From assembly GCF_028994805.1 (NCBI RefSeq), contig NZ_JAJQQP010000017.1:959-64958 (forward strand): 64,000 bases of DNA, read 5' to 3'. This stretch comes from Promicromonospora iranensis (GTDB taxonomy: Bacteria > Actinomycetota > Actinomycetes > Actinomycetales > Cellulomonadaceae). The position numbers were made by a program, and so were the translations under genes. The notes under the pieces are model-generated. The model worked only from the letters and a program-made list of their open reading frames with translations. It searched no databases and was not told the origin of the DNA. Shown here one piece after another: positions 42,282 through 51,408 of this stretch; position 1 is the first letter of the stretch, and the number at the start of each line of letters is the position of its first letter.

Positions 42282-43195
42282 CGCTGCTCCCCCTCGTAGT
42301 AGACGAGTTTGCGGGACACGAGGAGCTGCACGGCGGTGACCAGCATGATCACCACGAACAGGAGCCACGCCAGCGCGGACGCGTACCCCATGTGCAGCTC
42401 GGCGAAGCCCTCGCGGAACAGGTAGATCACGTAGAAGAGGGCGGCGTCGTTCGCATAAGTGGAGTTGCCGGCGCCGAAGTAGGCCGAGTACGCCTCGGTG
42501 AACATCTGGAACGCGGCGATGGTGTTGACCACGGTGACGAAGAACAGGGCGCCGCTGATCATGGGGAGCGTGACGGTGCGGGTCCGGCGCCACCAGCCGG
42601 CGCCGTCGACGCGGGCGGCGTCGTACAGCTCGACGGGCACGTCCTGCAGCGCGGCCAGCAGGATGACGACGGCGGCGCCGACGGACCAGAGGCTGACCAG
42701 CGCGAGGCCCGGCTTGATCCAGTCGGGGTCGGTGGTCCAGCTCGGCCCGTCGATGCCGAGGGCACCGAGCGCCTCGTTGACGAGGCCGTACTCGCCGTTG
42801 AACAGCAGGAGGAGGAGCACGCCGACGGCGACGGGGGGCGTCATCTTCGGCACGAAGAACGCCGTGCGGAAGAACCCGGAGGCCCGGCCGGCCTGGTGCA
42901 GCAGGAGGGCGAGCGCGAGGGCGACGACCACGTACAGCGGCACCTGGAGCAGGGTGTACTGCAGCGTGTTCCACAGCGCGAGGCGCACCTGCGGGTCCTG
43001 GACCATGCGCTCGTAGTTCTCCAGGCCGACGAACGACGGGTCGGTCAGCACGTCGTAGTCGGTCAGGGAGAGGTAGGCGCTGTAGATGATCGGCCAGGCG
43101 GTGAACACCAGGAAGCCGAAGATCCAGGGGCTGATGAAGGCCAGGCCGGCGTTGCGCTCGCGACGGGCGCGAGCGCTGGGGCGCGGGGACGTCAC
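42278..43195 (-). CDS. Carbohydrate ABC transporter permease (MalF/UgpA type)
   Basis: A 305-residue CUT1 permease. 'AFISPWIFGFLVFTAWPIIY' and 'SLTDYDVLTDPSFVGLENYE' are the family N-terminus, and 'VPVELYDAARVDGAGWWRRT' the EAA loop. Six helices are visible. GTG 43195 overlaps the stop of the binding-protein gene (GTGA), and the gene ends in an ATGA overlap with the second permease, so the three genes are one operon. Confidence 0.93.
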   Translation of the reverse strand: MTSPRPSARARRERNAGLAFISPWIFGFLVFTAWPIIYSAYLSLTDYDVLTDPSFVGLENYERMVQDPQVRLALWNTLQYTLLQVPLYVVVALALALLLHQAGRASGFFRTAFFVPKMTPPVAVGVLLLLLFNGEYGLVNEALGALGIDGPSWTTDPDWIKPGLALVSLWSVGAAVVILLAALQDVPVELYDAARVDGAGWWRRTRTVTLPMISGALFFVTVVNTIAAFQMFTEAYSAYFGAGNSTYANDAALFYVIYLFREGFAELHMGYASALAWLLFVVIMLVTAVQLLVSRKLVYYEGEQR

Positions 43196-44646
43196 TGCTT
43201 CTCGTCCCACGTGGCCCACGCCTCGTCGAGCGCGGACTGTGCCTCCTCCTGCGCCTGGGCCAGGGCCTCCGCGGGTGCCTGCTGGCCGTTGAGCACGCGG
43301 TTGACGCCGTCCTGCCAGGCGGTCTCGAACTCGGCGCCGGCGGGGTTGGCCGGGAGGGTGAACGTGTGGTCGTTGGCCTCGTACATCGCGTCGACGGCGT
43401 CGTCCCACGGTGCGGGCGGGTCGGCGGGCACCAGCGTGTCGCGGATCTGCTGGTCCGCCTCCTCGTTGCCGGTCAGGACGCCGGTGAAGACGAGCCCGTC
43501 GGCCGCCCGCGCGTCTGCCCGGGCCTGTGCGGCCTCGGTCCAGGCCTCGGTCTCGGTCATGCGGGCCGCGTACGCGCAGGCGGCGGCCGGGTCCTCGGCC
43601 CCGACGGGGATCGCCCAGGCGGAGCCCGTCGCGAAGGCGTGCACCTCGCCGTCGGGCCCCTTGACGGGGCCGAACGCCAGCGGGGCGTCCGGAGAGCTCT
43701 CGTTCAGGACGTTGACGTACCACTGCTCCATCGCCATGGCGCCGAGCTGGCCGGTGGCGAACTGGTTGCCCGCGCCGAAGAAGTCCGCCGAGTCGCGGAA
43801 GGTCTTGACCTGGGGGAACCCGCCCTGGGCGGCGTAGACGGCCACCGCGTCCTCGAGCGCCTCCACCACCGCGGGGTCGTCCAGCTGGGCGGTCCGGCCG
43901 TCCTCGGACAGGAGGTCCGCACCCCGGCCCTTGGCCCACAGCGGCAGGAACTCGGGCAGCTTGGAGTCGACGCCGATGACGGACAGCTTGCCGCCCTCGC
44001 GCCGCGTCATGGCCTCGGTGGCGTCCAGGACGGCGTCCGGGTCCGACCCGTCGACGTCCGCGAGGGTCAGGTCCGCGTCCGCGAGAAGGTCGGCGTTGGC
44101 CATGGTGATCTGCACCATGTTGAACTCGGGGATGCCGTAGAGCTCGTCGCCGAAGGTCACCTCCGCCAGCGCCGGGTCGACGAAGGCGTCGGTGTCGATC
44201 CCCTGCTCCTCGGCGCAGGCTGACAGCGGCAGGATCGCGCCGCGCGAGGCGAACGTCCCGATCTGGTCGCGCTCGGCATAGATCAGGTCGGGCGGGTTGC
44301 CCGCCGCCGCGGCGGACAGGAACGCCTGCGGGTCGAGCGCGCCCTCGGACAGCGTGACGTCGGTCCCGAGCGCCTCGGTCGCGCGCTCGTGCCGCACCTC
44401 GCCGATCTCGTCGCCGGTCCCGAAGCCCATCACCTGGAGCGTGCCGCCGGGCGACGGCGACGCCCCGAAGTCGACGTCGGAGCCGGCACCGTCCTCCGCG
44501 CCGATGCCGGTGGCGCAGCCCGTCGACCCGAGGAGCACGAACAGGACCCCGGTCGCGACAGGGCCTACGGCGCGGCCCGGTCCGTGGCCCGCCGCACGGC
44601 CGGCGGAGCGGGGCGAGTGCGCGGGGCGCTGACGTGACGCGGACAT
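43192..44646 (-). CDS. Carbohydrate ABC transporter substrate-binding lipoprotein
   Basis: A 484-residue extracellular solute-binding protein (family 1). A long basic N-terminus and hydrophobic segment end in the lipobox GSTGC (Cys44). The mature part has the usual two-lobe pattern: 'AAGNPPDLIYAERDQIGTFA', 'GIPEFNMVQITMANADLLAD', and the tail 'FETAWQDGVNRVLNGQQAPA'. It is acidic throughout, as usual for secreted actinobacterial proteins. ATG 44646 follows GGAGGATCACC. First gene of the importer operon. No glycosidase or LacI regulator is next to it, so the sugar cannot be guessed. Confidence 0.92.
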   Translation of the reverse strand: MSASRQRPAHSPRSAGRAAGHGPGRAVGPVATGVLFVLLGSTGCATGIGAEDGAGSDVDFGASPSPGGTLQVMGFGTGDEIGEVRHERATEALGTDVTLSEGALDPQAFLSAAAAGNPPDLIYAERDQIGTFASRGAILPLSACAEEQGIDTDAFVDPALAEVTFGDELYGIPEFNMVQITMANADLLADADLTLADVDGSDPDAVLDATEAMTRREGGKLSVIGVDSKLPEFLPLWAKGRGADLLSEDGRTAQLDDPAVVEALEDAVAVYAAQGGFPQVKTFRDSADFFGAGNQFATGQLGAMAMEQWYVNVLNESSPDAPLAFGPVKGPDGEVHAFATGSAWAIPVGAEDPAAACAYAARMTETEAWTEAAQARADARAADGLVFTGVLTGNEEADQQIRDTLVPADPPAPWDDAVDAMYEANDHTFTLPANPAGAEFETAWQDGVNRVLNGQQAPAEALAQAQEEAQSALDEAWATWDEKQ

Positions 44647-44836
44647 GGTGATCCTCCTCCGTGCGGGCTGCCGGCATCGCTCGACGGCCGGCTCGGGATC
44701 ATCGTGTGCCCGGGCCGATGCACTCGCACGAGAAGCGGTTCTCGCCCCGGGGGCCGCGGGCGCCTCACCCCCGGGGGGGACGGCCTCGCACCGGGCGCGG
44801 AGCGCCGCGACAGCCCGGTCCTGCCATGATGTTGGT

Positions 44837-45412
44837 GTGAGCACCTACGACCTGCACGTCACCGAAGCCGACCCGGCCCGTGTCGTCACGGTCCTGCCCG
44901 GGAGCGGCTACACCGCCATGGCGCCCCTGCTCTGGTACGCGCGCAGCGCGCTGCGCGACCTGGGCTGGACGGTCCGCACCCTGGAGTGGACGTCCGCGCC
45001 GTCCTTCGGCTCGGCCCGCGAGGTGTACGCGGAGGTGCTCGACGGCGGTGACGCTCCCGGCGGCGACGCGCTGCACCTGGTGGTGGCCAAGTCGCTCGGC
45101 ACGCTCGCGATGCCGATGGCGGTCCGCCTCGGCCTGCCCGGCGTCTGGCTCACCCCGGTGCTCACCGGCGAGCAGGCGTCCGACGTGCGGGAGACGGCCG
45201 CCGACCTGGACGAGGACCACCTGCTGATCGGCGGCACCGCCGACCCCCTGTGGGACGGTGACCTCGCGGACGGCTCGGAGGCCGACGTCCTCGAGGTGGA
45301 GAACGCCGACCACAGCCTGGAGGTGCCGGGCGACCGGGCGGAGAACCTGGCCATCCTCGACGAGGTGGTCAGCGCGATCGAGGAGTTCGCGGGCTCGTTC
45401 GGCGAGGAGTGA
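44837..45412 (+). CDS. Small alpha/beta hydrolase-like protein
   Basis: A 191-residue protein with a compact alpha/beta hydrolase layout: 'VTVLPGSGYTAMAPLLWYAR', nucleophile elbow 'VVAKSLGTLA' (Ser86, an AxSxG variant), 'IGGTADPLWDG' (acid) and 'VENADHSLEVPGD' (His). There is no cap domain or signal peptide. The substrate is unknown. GTG 44837 is the best start given the N-terminal strand; the ribosome-binding site is poor. It is convergent with the FAD oxidase gene, 24 bases away. Confidence 0.78.
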   Translation: MSTYDLHVTEADPARVVTVLPGSGYTAMAPLLWYARSALRDLGWTVRTLEWTSAPSFGSAREVYAEVLDGGDAPGGDALHLVVAKSLGTLAMPMAVRLGLPGVWLTPVLTGEQASDVRETAADLDEDHLLIGGTADPLWDGDLADGSEADVLEVENADHSLEVPGDRAENLAILDEVVSAIEEFAGSFGEE

Positions 45413-45436
45413 CGCCGGCCCGGCCGGGCGCGCCCC

Positions 45437-46789
45437 TCAACGTGCCGGCGTCACTGCTGCGGGCGGGATGTTCTGGTTCAGGTGGAAGACGTTGTCCGGG
45501 TCGTAGACGGCCTTGACCGCGGCGAGCCTGGCCAGCTTCTCCGGCGGATAGGCCCGTCCGACGCCGGCGGCGCCGTCGTCACCCAGCGCGTTGACGTAGG
45601 CGCCACTGGCGAAGGGGGCGACGCGTGCCGCGCTCGCCCGCGTCGCGGCGATCCGCGCCGCGTCCTCGGCCGGGTCGGTCCAGCCGGTGGCCGCCACGTA
45701 CTCGAAGCGGGTGTCCCGCTGGCTGAACGCGGCGTCGCCGTCCGGCACGTCCGCGACGGCCCCGCCGTAGGCCTGGAGGCCCGCGCGCACGCCGGGCTCG
45801 GTGGCGAGCAGCGCCTCGATCGCGCCGAGGGACAGCTCGCGGACGTAGTGGCCCTTCCAGTAGCGCCGCACGGCGTGCCCCGCTGTGCTGTCCTCCCGGG
45901 TCTGGAGGTCCAGGTAGGACAGCTCCTCGACCCGGCGGGTCACCGGGGCGCCCGGCGCCCCGGGTCCTGCTTCCAGCCCTGCGCCGAACTCTGCCGCGTG
46001 CGCCCGGCCGGCCCGCGGGTCGCCGACCCACACGAAGCCGAGCGTCACCAGGCCGTCGTGCACGCCCGCGGTGTAGGTGGCCGCGCGCGGAGCCCGGACC
46101 GCGAGGTCGCGCCACCGGGCGAGGACCGGCGCCGCTCCCCCGACGGGAAGATCGAGCTCGACGCCGAGCGCACGGGTGCCGACGTCGTGCAGCCGGAACT
46201 CGAACTCGGTCACCACGCCGAAGTTCCCGCCACCGCCCCGCAGCGCCCAGAACAGCTCGGGCCGCTCGTCGGCCGAGGCGCGGACCACCTCGCCGGCCGC
46301 CGTGACCACCTGGTACGAGACGACGTTGTCGCAGGCCAGACCGCACTGCCGGGCCAGCCAGCCCATCCCGCCGCCCAGAGTGAGCCCGCCGACGCCGGTG
46401 TGCGACACGTTGCCCGCCGTCGTGGCGAGACCGTAGGGCTGCGTGGCGGCGTCGAGCGCTCCCAGCAGGGCGCCGCCCTGCACCCACGCCCGCCTGCGCT
46501 CCGGGTCGACGCGGACCTCGCCCATCGGCGTGAGGTCGATCATCAGCCCGCCGTCAGGCACCCCGTGCCCGACGACGCTGTGGCCGCCGCAGCGGACACC
46601 GACCTCCAGGCCCTCGCGCCGCGCCAGGGCCAGCGCCGCCACGACGTCGTCGGCCCGACGGCAGCGGACCACCAGCGCGGGCCGGTGGTCCACCATCGCG
46701 TTCCACACCGTGCGTGCCTCGTCGAACCCGGCGTCGCCCGGGTGCCGGACGTCGAGCCCTGGGACCGCGGTTCCGTCGATCATGTCCAT
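45437..46789 (-). CDS. FAD-linked oxidoreductase (berberine bridge enzyme-like)
   Basis: A 450-residue PCMH/VAO-type flavoprotein. 'VGVRCGGHSVVGHGV' contains His70, the usual site of 8-alpha-histidyl FAD; the second covalent site (Cys) is replaced in 'GNVSHTGVGGLTLGGGMGWL', so the flavin is probably singly attached. The C-terminal 'YDPDNVFHLNQNI' is the BBE motif. Such enzymes oxidise sugars or secondary metabolites with O2. ATG 46789 follows GGAGGA. There is no signal peptide. No pathway genes surround it. Confidence 0.88.
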   Translation of the reverse strand: MDMIDGTAVPGLDVRHPGDAGFDEARTVWNAMVDHRPALVVRCRRADDVVAALALARREGLEVGVRCGGHSVVGHGVPDGGLMIDLTPMGEVRVDPERRRAWVQGGALLGALDAATQPYGLATTAGNVSHTGVGGLTLGGGMGWLARQCGLACDNVVSYQVVTAAGEVVRASADERPELFWALRGGGGNFGVVTEFEFRLHDVGTRALGVELDLPVGGAAPVLARWRDLAVRAPRAATYTAGVHDGLVTLGFVWVGDPRAGRAHAAEFGAGLEAGPGAPGAPVTRRVEELSYLDLQTREDSTAGHAVRRYWKGHYVRELSLGAIEALLATEPGVRAGLQAYGGAVADVPDGDAAFSQRDTRFEYVAATGWTDPAEDAARIAATRASAARVAPFASGAYVNALGDDGAAGVGRAYPPEKLARLAAVKAVYDPDNVFHLNQNIPPAAVTPAR

Positions 46790-46884
46790 GCGCTCGCTCC
46801 TCCTGGGAACCAGGTCCCGCACGGGACCGGTGCAGGAGAGACCGCTGGACGCCGCCGGACTCATCGGGATCCGGGCGGCACGGC

Positions 46885-47211
46885 TCAGACGCCGATCTTC
46901 TCCCGCACCATCGCGGTCACCTTGCCCATGTTCACGGTCCAGCCCACCCCGAAGACCCGCGGTCCCACGACGTTCTCGGCGTCCGGGTCCCACAGCCGCT
47001 CACGGGCGCGCGCCAGGGTCGGGACGCGCAGCTCGTACGGGACCACCGAGGCGATCTTGCCGTGCCACGTGCGCTCCGCCGCCGGCGTGCGCAGCTCCTT
47101 GACGACCGCCGCGGCGGTCAGCGCGAGCGCCACGAGCGTCAGGAACTTCTTCAGGCCACCGCCGCCGTGCGCCGCCTTCTCCGCGTGGTCGGTGTGCTTC
47201 TTGCGCGACAT
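46885..47211 (-). CDS. DUF5808-like small membrane protein
   Basis: A 108-residue protein: a basic N-terminus, one transmembrane helix (~21-40), then a C-terminal domain 'TWHGKIASVVPYELRVPTLA', 'RERLWDPDAENVVGPRVFGV', 'GWTVNMGK'. This pattern (VP.DFR-PT...R-W-PD...FGVGW..N) matches the DUF5808 family as I know it; function is unknown. ATG 47211 follows GGGAGG; an upstream in-frame start at 47280 has no site. Confidence 0.75.
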   Translation of the reverse strand: MSRKKHTDHAEKAAHGGGGLKKFLTLVALALTAAAVVKELRTPAAERTWHGKIASVVPYELRVPTLARARERLWDPDAENVVGPRVFGVGWTVNMGKVTAMVREKIGV

Positions 47212-47292
47212 CTTGTGCCTCCCGTGCTCTCGGTTTCTGGCCTTCGCGTCGAACCGGCCTTCGCGACCATCCTGGGGCATGCCCGGCCCACT

Positions 47293-47313
47293 GGCCCGCG
47301 CAACGCGCGGGCC
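47293..47313. terminator. Hairpin downstream of the lipid-kinase gene
   Basis: GGCCCGCGC (47293-47301), loop AAC, GCGCGGGCC (47305-47313): a perfect 9-bp GC stem 25 bases past the stop of the minus-strand kinase gene. There is no U-tract, as is common in high-GC actinobacteria. Confidence 0.55.
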
Positions 47314-47337
47314 CTGCCCGGTCGGGCAGCGCCGCGC

Positions 47338-48285
47338 TCAGCGGACCCAAACCGCGCTCGCCTGGACGGTGATCGAGACCCGGGTCGCCTCGCCGAGGTC
47401 CTCGCCGTCGATCTCGAACACCCGGGGCTCCTCCAGCTCCAGCCGCAGGCTCCGCACGCGGAGGTGCGTGGCGCTCTCGCTGCTCTCGGCCACCTTGCCG
47501 CGCGTCGCAAGGCGCTTGATCCCGTTGTCCCAGACCATGTTCCGCATGGTGTCGAGCCACCCGGCCGCACCGTCGGCGCTCAGCAGGAGCAGGTCGAGCT
47601 CTCCGTCCCCGGGATCGGCGTCGGGCAGGAGGTTGAAGCCGCCCTGCAGCGTGCCGCAGTTGCCGACCAGCAGCGTGTGCACGCGGTGCCCGTCGTGCGG
47701 CTGGCCGTCCGCGGTGATCCGGACCTCGAGGGGGTCGCTCGCGGCGAGCGCCCGTCCCATCGACTCCACGTAGGCCAGCCAGCCGACCTTGTCCTTGAGG
47801 TCGTCGTCGGTCTCGGTGATCATGTGCGCGTCGAGGCCGAACCCGGCCAGGACCGCGAACGCGTGGCGCTCGGGCCCGCCGGCGAGCTCGATCTCGAGCC
47901 ATCCGACGTCGAGGGCCCGCGCCTGACCCGTGAGCGCCCGCGTGAACGCGGCGGGGACGTCGCCGAGGGGCACCTCGAGGTTCCGGGCGAGGAGGTTCCC
48001 GGTGCCGAGCGGGACGATCGCCAGCTCGGTCTCGGTCTCGGCCTCCGCGAGGCGTTCGGCGACGGCCCGCACGGTCCCGTCGCCGCCCGCGGCCACCACC
48101 ACGTCGGCGCGCGCCGCGATCGCCTGCGCCGCGACGCCCTGGCCCGCGTCGTCCTCGCTCGTCGCGAACCAGAGGACCTCGGTGTCCGGCCCGGCCGCGG
48201 AGATCGCCCGGGTCAACCCGGACTCGAGCTCCTGCCGGGTCGTCTTGGACGGGTTCCAGATGATGCCGACGCGTTGTGCGGTCAT
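47338..48285 (-). CDS. Diacylglycerol/sphingosine kinase family lipid kinase
   Basis: A 315-residue DAGK_cat protein. The nucleotide-binding motif GGDGT is at 67-71 (VVAAGGDGTVRAVAE), followed by 'IVPLGTGNLLARNLEVP' and the C-terminal 'VFEIDGEDLGEATRVSITVQ'. These are the YegS/DgkB-type lipid kinase hallmarks. It probably phosphorylates diacylglycerol or a related lipid at the membrane. ATG 48285 is family-typical (MTAQRVGIIWNPSK). There are no partners. Confidence 0.9.
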   Translation of the reverse strand: MTAQRVGIIWNPSKTTRQELESGLTRAISAAGPDTEVLWFATSEDDAGQGVAAQAIAARADVVVAAGGDGTVRAVAERLAEAETETELAIVPLGTGNLLARNLEVPLGDVPAAFTRALTGQARALDVGWLEIELAGGPERHAFAVLAGFGLDAHMITETDDDLKDKVGWLAYVESMGRALAASDPLEVRITADGQPHDGHRVHTLLVGNCGTLQGGFNLLPDADPGDGELDLLLLSADGAAGWLDTMRNMVWDNGIKRLATRGKVAESSESATHLRVRSLRLELEEPRVFEIDGEDLGEATRVSITVQASAVWVR

Positions 48286-48345
48286 GTCGGCATGCTTCCA
48301 CAGCAGGTCAGGAGCCTCGACCGGAACCCGCCGGACGCCGGGCGG

Positions 48346-49302
48346 TCAGGTGTCCCGGACCGCCGCGGCGAACCGCTCCGCGAGCGCCCTGACGGCCTCC
48401 TGGAGCTCTGGTCCGCCCTCGACCCGGAACGGGTGGGGCACGCTCGCCAGCCACTCCTGCGCGTACATGGCCGGGTTCCGCGTGCTGCCGACGAGCACGC
48501 ACCCGTCGCCGACCGCTTCGAGCCGGCCCATCTGCGCCCCGACCCAGGGCGCGACGTCGGCGAGCGGGGCGTCGAACACGACGCGGGTGGTGAACCGCCA
48601 CCCCGTGCCCAGGTGCTCCTCGAGTGCGGCCACGGGATCGAGGTCGACGGGCGGCACGAACGCCTGGCTGGTGCGCTCGACCGCGAGGACCCGGTCGACG
48701 CGGTAGGTGCGGGTGGCGCCGGCGCGGTGGGAGTGGCACAGGAGGTACCACCGGCCGTAGCGCACGACGACGGCCCACGGGTCCACCTCGGCGACCCACT
48801 CGCTGCCGGACTCGCCCCGGTAGGTGACCAGCACCCGCCGTCGGACGGCGATGGCTGCGACGAGGTCGCTGGTGACGGCGGTGTCCGGCCGGGCCGCGTG
48901 CCGGTCGGGTGCGGCGGACGCGTGCTCGCGCAGCAGGGCGGCCTGCCGGCCCACGTCCTCGGGCAGCGCCCGGATCACCTTGCCGAGCGCGGCGCCGACG
49001 AGGTCGTCGCCGTCCGCGTCGGGGTGGCCGTCGAGCACGGCCATCACCAGGCCCAGCGCCTCGGTCTGCGTGAACGTGACCGGAGGGAGCCGGGTCCCTC
49101 GCCCGAGGCGGTAGCCGCCGTGCGGGCCTCGGGCCGACGAGACGGGGATGCCTGCCTCGCGCAAGATCTCGACGTACCGGCGAGCGGCCCGCTCCGTGAC
49201 GCCCAGCCGGTCGGCGAGCTCGTTCGCCGTCGTGCCGGGGCGGGTCTGCAGGACCTCCAGCGCACGGAGCGCGCGTGCGGTGGGACTGATCTCGGAGGGC
49301 AC
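48346..49302 (-). CDS. WYL-domain transcriptional regulator
   Basis: A 318-residue regulator: an N-terminal winged helix 'TANELADRLGVTERAARRYV' with 'EILREAGIPVSSARGPHGGY', a middle WYL domain ('RVLVTYRGESGSEWVAEVDP', 'WAVVVRYGRWYLLCHSHRAG') and a WCX C-terminus ('RVVFDAPLADVAPWVG'). WYL regulators sense nucleic-acid-like or other ligands. The N-terminal 'SPTARALRALEVLQTRPG' is typical of the DeoR/HTH_11 type. It faces the SRPBCC gene across an 87-base divergent gap, so it may control that gene or itself. Confidence 0.9.
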   Translation of the reverse strand: MPSEISPTARALRALEVLQTRPGTTANELADRLGVTERAARRYVEILREAGIPVSSARGPHGGYRLGRGTRLPPVTFTQTEALGLVMAVLDGHPDADGDDLVGAALGKVIRALPEDVGRQAALLREHASAAPDRHAARPDTAVTSDLVAAIAVRRRVLVTYRGESGSEWVAEVDPWAVVVRYGRWYLLCHSHRAGATRTYRVDRVLAVERTSQAFVPPVDLDPVAALEEHLGTGWRFTTRVVFDAPLADVAPWVGAQMGRLEAVGDGCVLVGSTRNPAMYAQEWLASVPHPFRVEGGPELQEAVRALAERFAAAVRDT

Positions 49303-49389
49303 ACGTGCAGGCTACGGCCGATTCCCGGCGCGAGTGCGAGTGAGTCTCGACCAGGTCACGGTGAAGGGACCCGACGAAAGGAGAACCTC

Positions 49390-49839
49390 GTGGCCAGCAT
49401 CACGAAGTCGATCGACGTGGACGTCCCCGTCCGTACCGTCTACAACCAGTGGACGCAGTTCGAGGAGTTCCCGCGGTTCATGGAGGGCGTCGAGGAGATC
49501 CGCCAGCTCGACCCGACCCACACGCACTGGAAGACGAAGGTGGGCGGGGTCGAGCGGGAGTTCGACGCCGAGATCACCGAGCAGCATCCGGACGAGCGTG
49601 TGGCGTGGGCGAGCAGGACCGGCCCGGACCAGGCCGGTGTCGTCACGTTCCACAAGCTCCAGGCCGACCAGACCCGGGTGACCGTGCAGCTCGACTGGGA
49701 GCCCGACAGCGCCACCGAGAAGGTGGGCAGCGCGCTGAACTTCGACGACCGGCGCGTCCAGGGTGACCTCGAACGGTTCAAGGAGTACATCGAGTCGCGC
49801 GGCACCGAGACGGGCGCCTGGCGCGGCGACGTGACCTGA
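49390..49839 (+). CDS. SRPBCC family (polyketide cyclase/Coq10-like) protein
   Basis: A 149-residue START-fold protein: 'ITKSIDVDVPVRTVYNQWTQ', 'FEEFPRFMEGVEEIRQLD', 'HWKTKVGGVEREFDAEITEQ' and the closing helix 'VQGDLERFKEYIESRG'. It matches the small cyclase/dehydrase-type SRPBCC proteins often linked to stress or membrane genes. The ligand is unknown. GTG 49390 follows AAAGGAG. A strong hairpin (49848-49878) ends it. Confidence 0.87.
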   Translation: MASITKSIDVDVPVRTVYNQWTQFEEFPRFMEGVEEIRQLDPTHTHWKTKVGGVEREFDAEITEQHPDERVAWASRTGPDQAGVVTFHKLQADQTRVTVQLDWEPDSATEKVGSALNFDDRRVQGDLERFKEYIESRGTETGAWRGDVT

Positions 49840-49847
49840 CGGGTACC

Positions 49848-49878
49848 GGCCGGCCCGGGCCAGGCGCCCGGGCCGGCC
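49848..49878. terminator. Bidirectional terminator hairpin
   Basis: GGCCGGCCCGGGC (49848-49860), loop CAGGC, GCCCGGGCCGGCC (49866-49878): a perfect 13-bp stem with a 5-base loop between two convergent genes, ending 22 bases from the reductase stop. It probably terminates both. Confidence 0.75.
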
Positions 49879-49900
49879 AGGCCCGCAGGCACCGGAACGG

Positions 49901-50473
49901 TCAGCGCACGACCTCGAAGATCTGCTTCTGGACACCGTTCTTGTACGCCTCGTGCTCGACGAGCCGGAGCTCCTGGGCCGCCTTGTCGGCGTCGCTGAAC
50001 AGCGGCTTGCCCTGGCCCAGGAGCACCGGGAACACGAGCAGGTGGTACGCGTCGACGAGCCCGGCGTCCCCGAGCGCCCGGGTCAGCGAGACGCTGCCGT
50101 GCACCTGGATCTCGCCGACGTCGGAGTCCTTGAGCCTCGCGACGTCGTCCAGCGAGCGCAGGATGGTCGTCTCACCCCAGTTGTCGACCAGGTCGTCGTC
50201 CGTCAGTGTCGTGGAGACGACGTACTTGGGCAGCGCGTTGTAGCGCACGAACTCCGCCATGTCAGGCCAGACCGGAGCGAACATCTGGTAGCTCGTGCGG
50301 CCCAGCAGCAGAGCACCCGCTTCTTCCTGCTCGCGAGTCTTGAGCTCGTACATCTCCTGCGCGGGGGTGACCGTCAGATAAGTCCACTCCGTGTCGTGCA
50401 GCTCGGGGTCTCCCCCGGTCGGGTCGACCTTGCCGTCGAGCGAGACGAAGTGCGTGGCGACGATGGTGCTCAT
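49901..50473 (-). CDS. Dihydrofolate reductase family (RibD C-terminal domain) protein
   Basis: A 190-residue protein. 'MSTIVATHFVSLDGKVDPTG', 'ALLLGRTSYQMFAPVWPDMA', 'KYVVSTTLTDDDL', 'LKDSDVGEIQVHGSVSLTRA' and 'AYHLLVFPVLLGQGKPLFSD' are the consensus blocks of the RibD_C/DHFR-like family. True DHFR catalytic residues are not conserved in this group, so the substrate is unknown; an NADPH-dependent reductase is likely. ATG 50473 has an adequate purine-rich site. It is divergent from the hydrolase gene at 50656. Confidence 0.88.
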   Translation of the reverse strand: MSTIVATHFVSLDGKVDPTGGDPELHDTEWTYLTVTPAQEMYELKTREQEEAGALLLGRTSYQMFAPVWPDMAEFVRYNALPKYVVSTTLTDDDLVDNWGETTILRSLDDVARLKDSDVGEIQVHGSVSLTRALGDAGLVDAYHLLVFPVLLGQGKPLFSDADKAAQELRLVEHEAYKNGVQKQIFEVVR

Positions 50474-50655
50474 GGAGGGTTCTCTCCCTGGGTCGTGGTG
50501 GCCACGCGGATGCGCGGCTCTCTGCCTGGTCTGACGACCGGGCGCGAAAAACTCATCGGCTCTCGACCACGCATCAATCCGGAAGCAGAACGTCCGGAAC
50601 TGGCTCTAACGTGGTGCTCACCGGCATCCTGCCGCACTCACCACGGGAGAGAAAC

Positions 50656-51345
50656 ATGGACATCCTGCTCATCGGAGGCCTCTGGCTCGACACGTCCGCC
50701 TGGGACGACGTGGTGCCGGAGCTCGAAGTGCTCGGCCATCGCGCCGTGCCGGTCGCGCTCCCCGGTCAGGGCGACGGTTCGACGTCGGCGACGCTGGACG
50801 ACCAGGTCGCCGCGGTGCTCGCGGCGGTCGACGCGGCGGACGGGGCACCTCTGGTCGTCGGCCACTCGGCCGCCTGCACCCTGGCCTGGCTCGCCGCCGA
50901 TGCCCGCCCGGAGAAGGTGGCCGGCGTGGTGCTGGTCGGCGGTTTCCCGTGGGACGACGGCAAGCTCTACGCCGACCTGTTCGAGATCACCGACGGCGTC
51001 ATGCCGTTCCCGGGCTGGGGCCCGTTCGAAGGGCCGGACTCCGCGGACCTCGACGAGGCCGCTCGCAGCACCTTCGCGACCCAGGCTGTCCCGGTCCCCG
51101 AAGGGGTCGCCCGGGGCCTGGTGCACCTGGCCGACGAGCGCCGGTTCGACGTACCCGTGACCGTCGTGTGCCCGGAGTTCGCCGCAGAACAGGCGAGGCA
51201 GTGGATCGACGCCGGCGACGTGCCGGAGCTCGCGCGGACCAAGCACGTGGACCTGGTCGACCTGGACTCGGGCCACTGGCCGATGTTCACGCGTCCGGCG
51301 GAGCTGGCCGGGCTGCTGGCGGGGGCGGCGCAGCAGCAGGCCTGA
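50656..51345 (+). CDS. Alpha/beta hydrolase
   Basis: A 229-residue alpha/beta hydrolase. Nucleophile Ser71 lies in 'LVVGHSAACTLAW' (GHSAA), the acid probably follows 'VTVVCPEF', and the histidine is in 'LDSGHWPMFTRP'. The N-terminal 'MDILLIGGLWLDTSAWDDVV' is typical of small esterase-like hydrolases. ATG 50656 follows GGGAGAG at proper spacing; the earlier in-frame start at 50611 lacks a site. The 182-base divergent gap upstream holds no obvious palindrome. Confidence 0.87.
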   Translation: MDILLIGGLWLDTSAWDDVVPELEVLGHRAVPVALPGQGDGSTSATLDDQVAAVLAAVDAADGAPLVVGHSAACTLAWLAADARPEKVAGVVLVGGFPWDDGKLYADLFEITDGVMPFPGWGPFEGPDSADLDEAARSTFATQAVPVPEGVARGLVHLADERRFDVPVTVVCPEFAAEQARQWIDAGDVPELARTKHVDLVDLDSGHWPMFTRPAELAGLLAGAAQQQA

Positions 51346-51349
51346 CCCT

Positions 51350-51383
51350 GGACCCGCGGGCCCGGAGCCGCGGGCGCGGGTCC
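51350..51383. terminator. Terminator hairpin between convergent genes
   Basis: GGACCCGCG (51350-51358) pairs with CGCGGGTCC (51375-51383) around a 16-base GC-rich loop that can itself fold. It lies in the 63-base gap between the hydrolase gene and the convergent membrane-protein gene. Confidence 0.6.
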
Positions 51384-51408
51384 GCGTGCAGGGGCGAAGG
51401 TCCGGCGC

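Noticed and set aside
46714-49389. Long plus-strand open frame ahead of the SRPBCC gene
   Set aside because: It runs antisense to the FAD oxidase, DUF5808, lipid-kinase and WYL genes; only the last 450 bases (from GTG 49390) look like protein.
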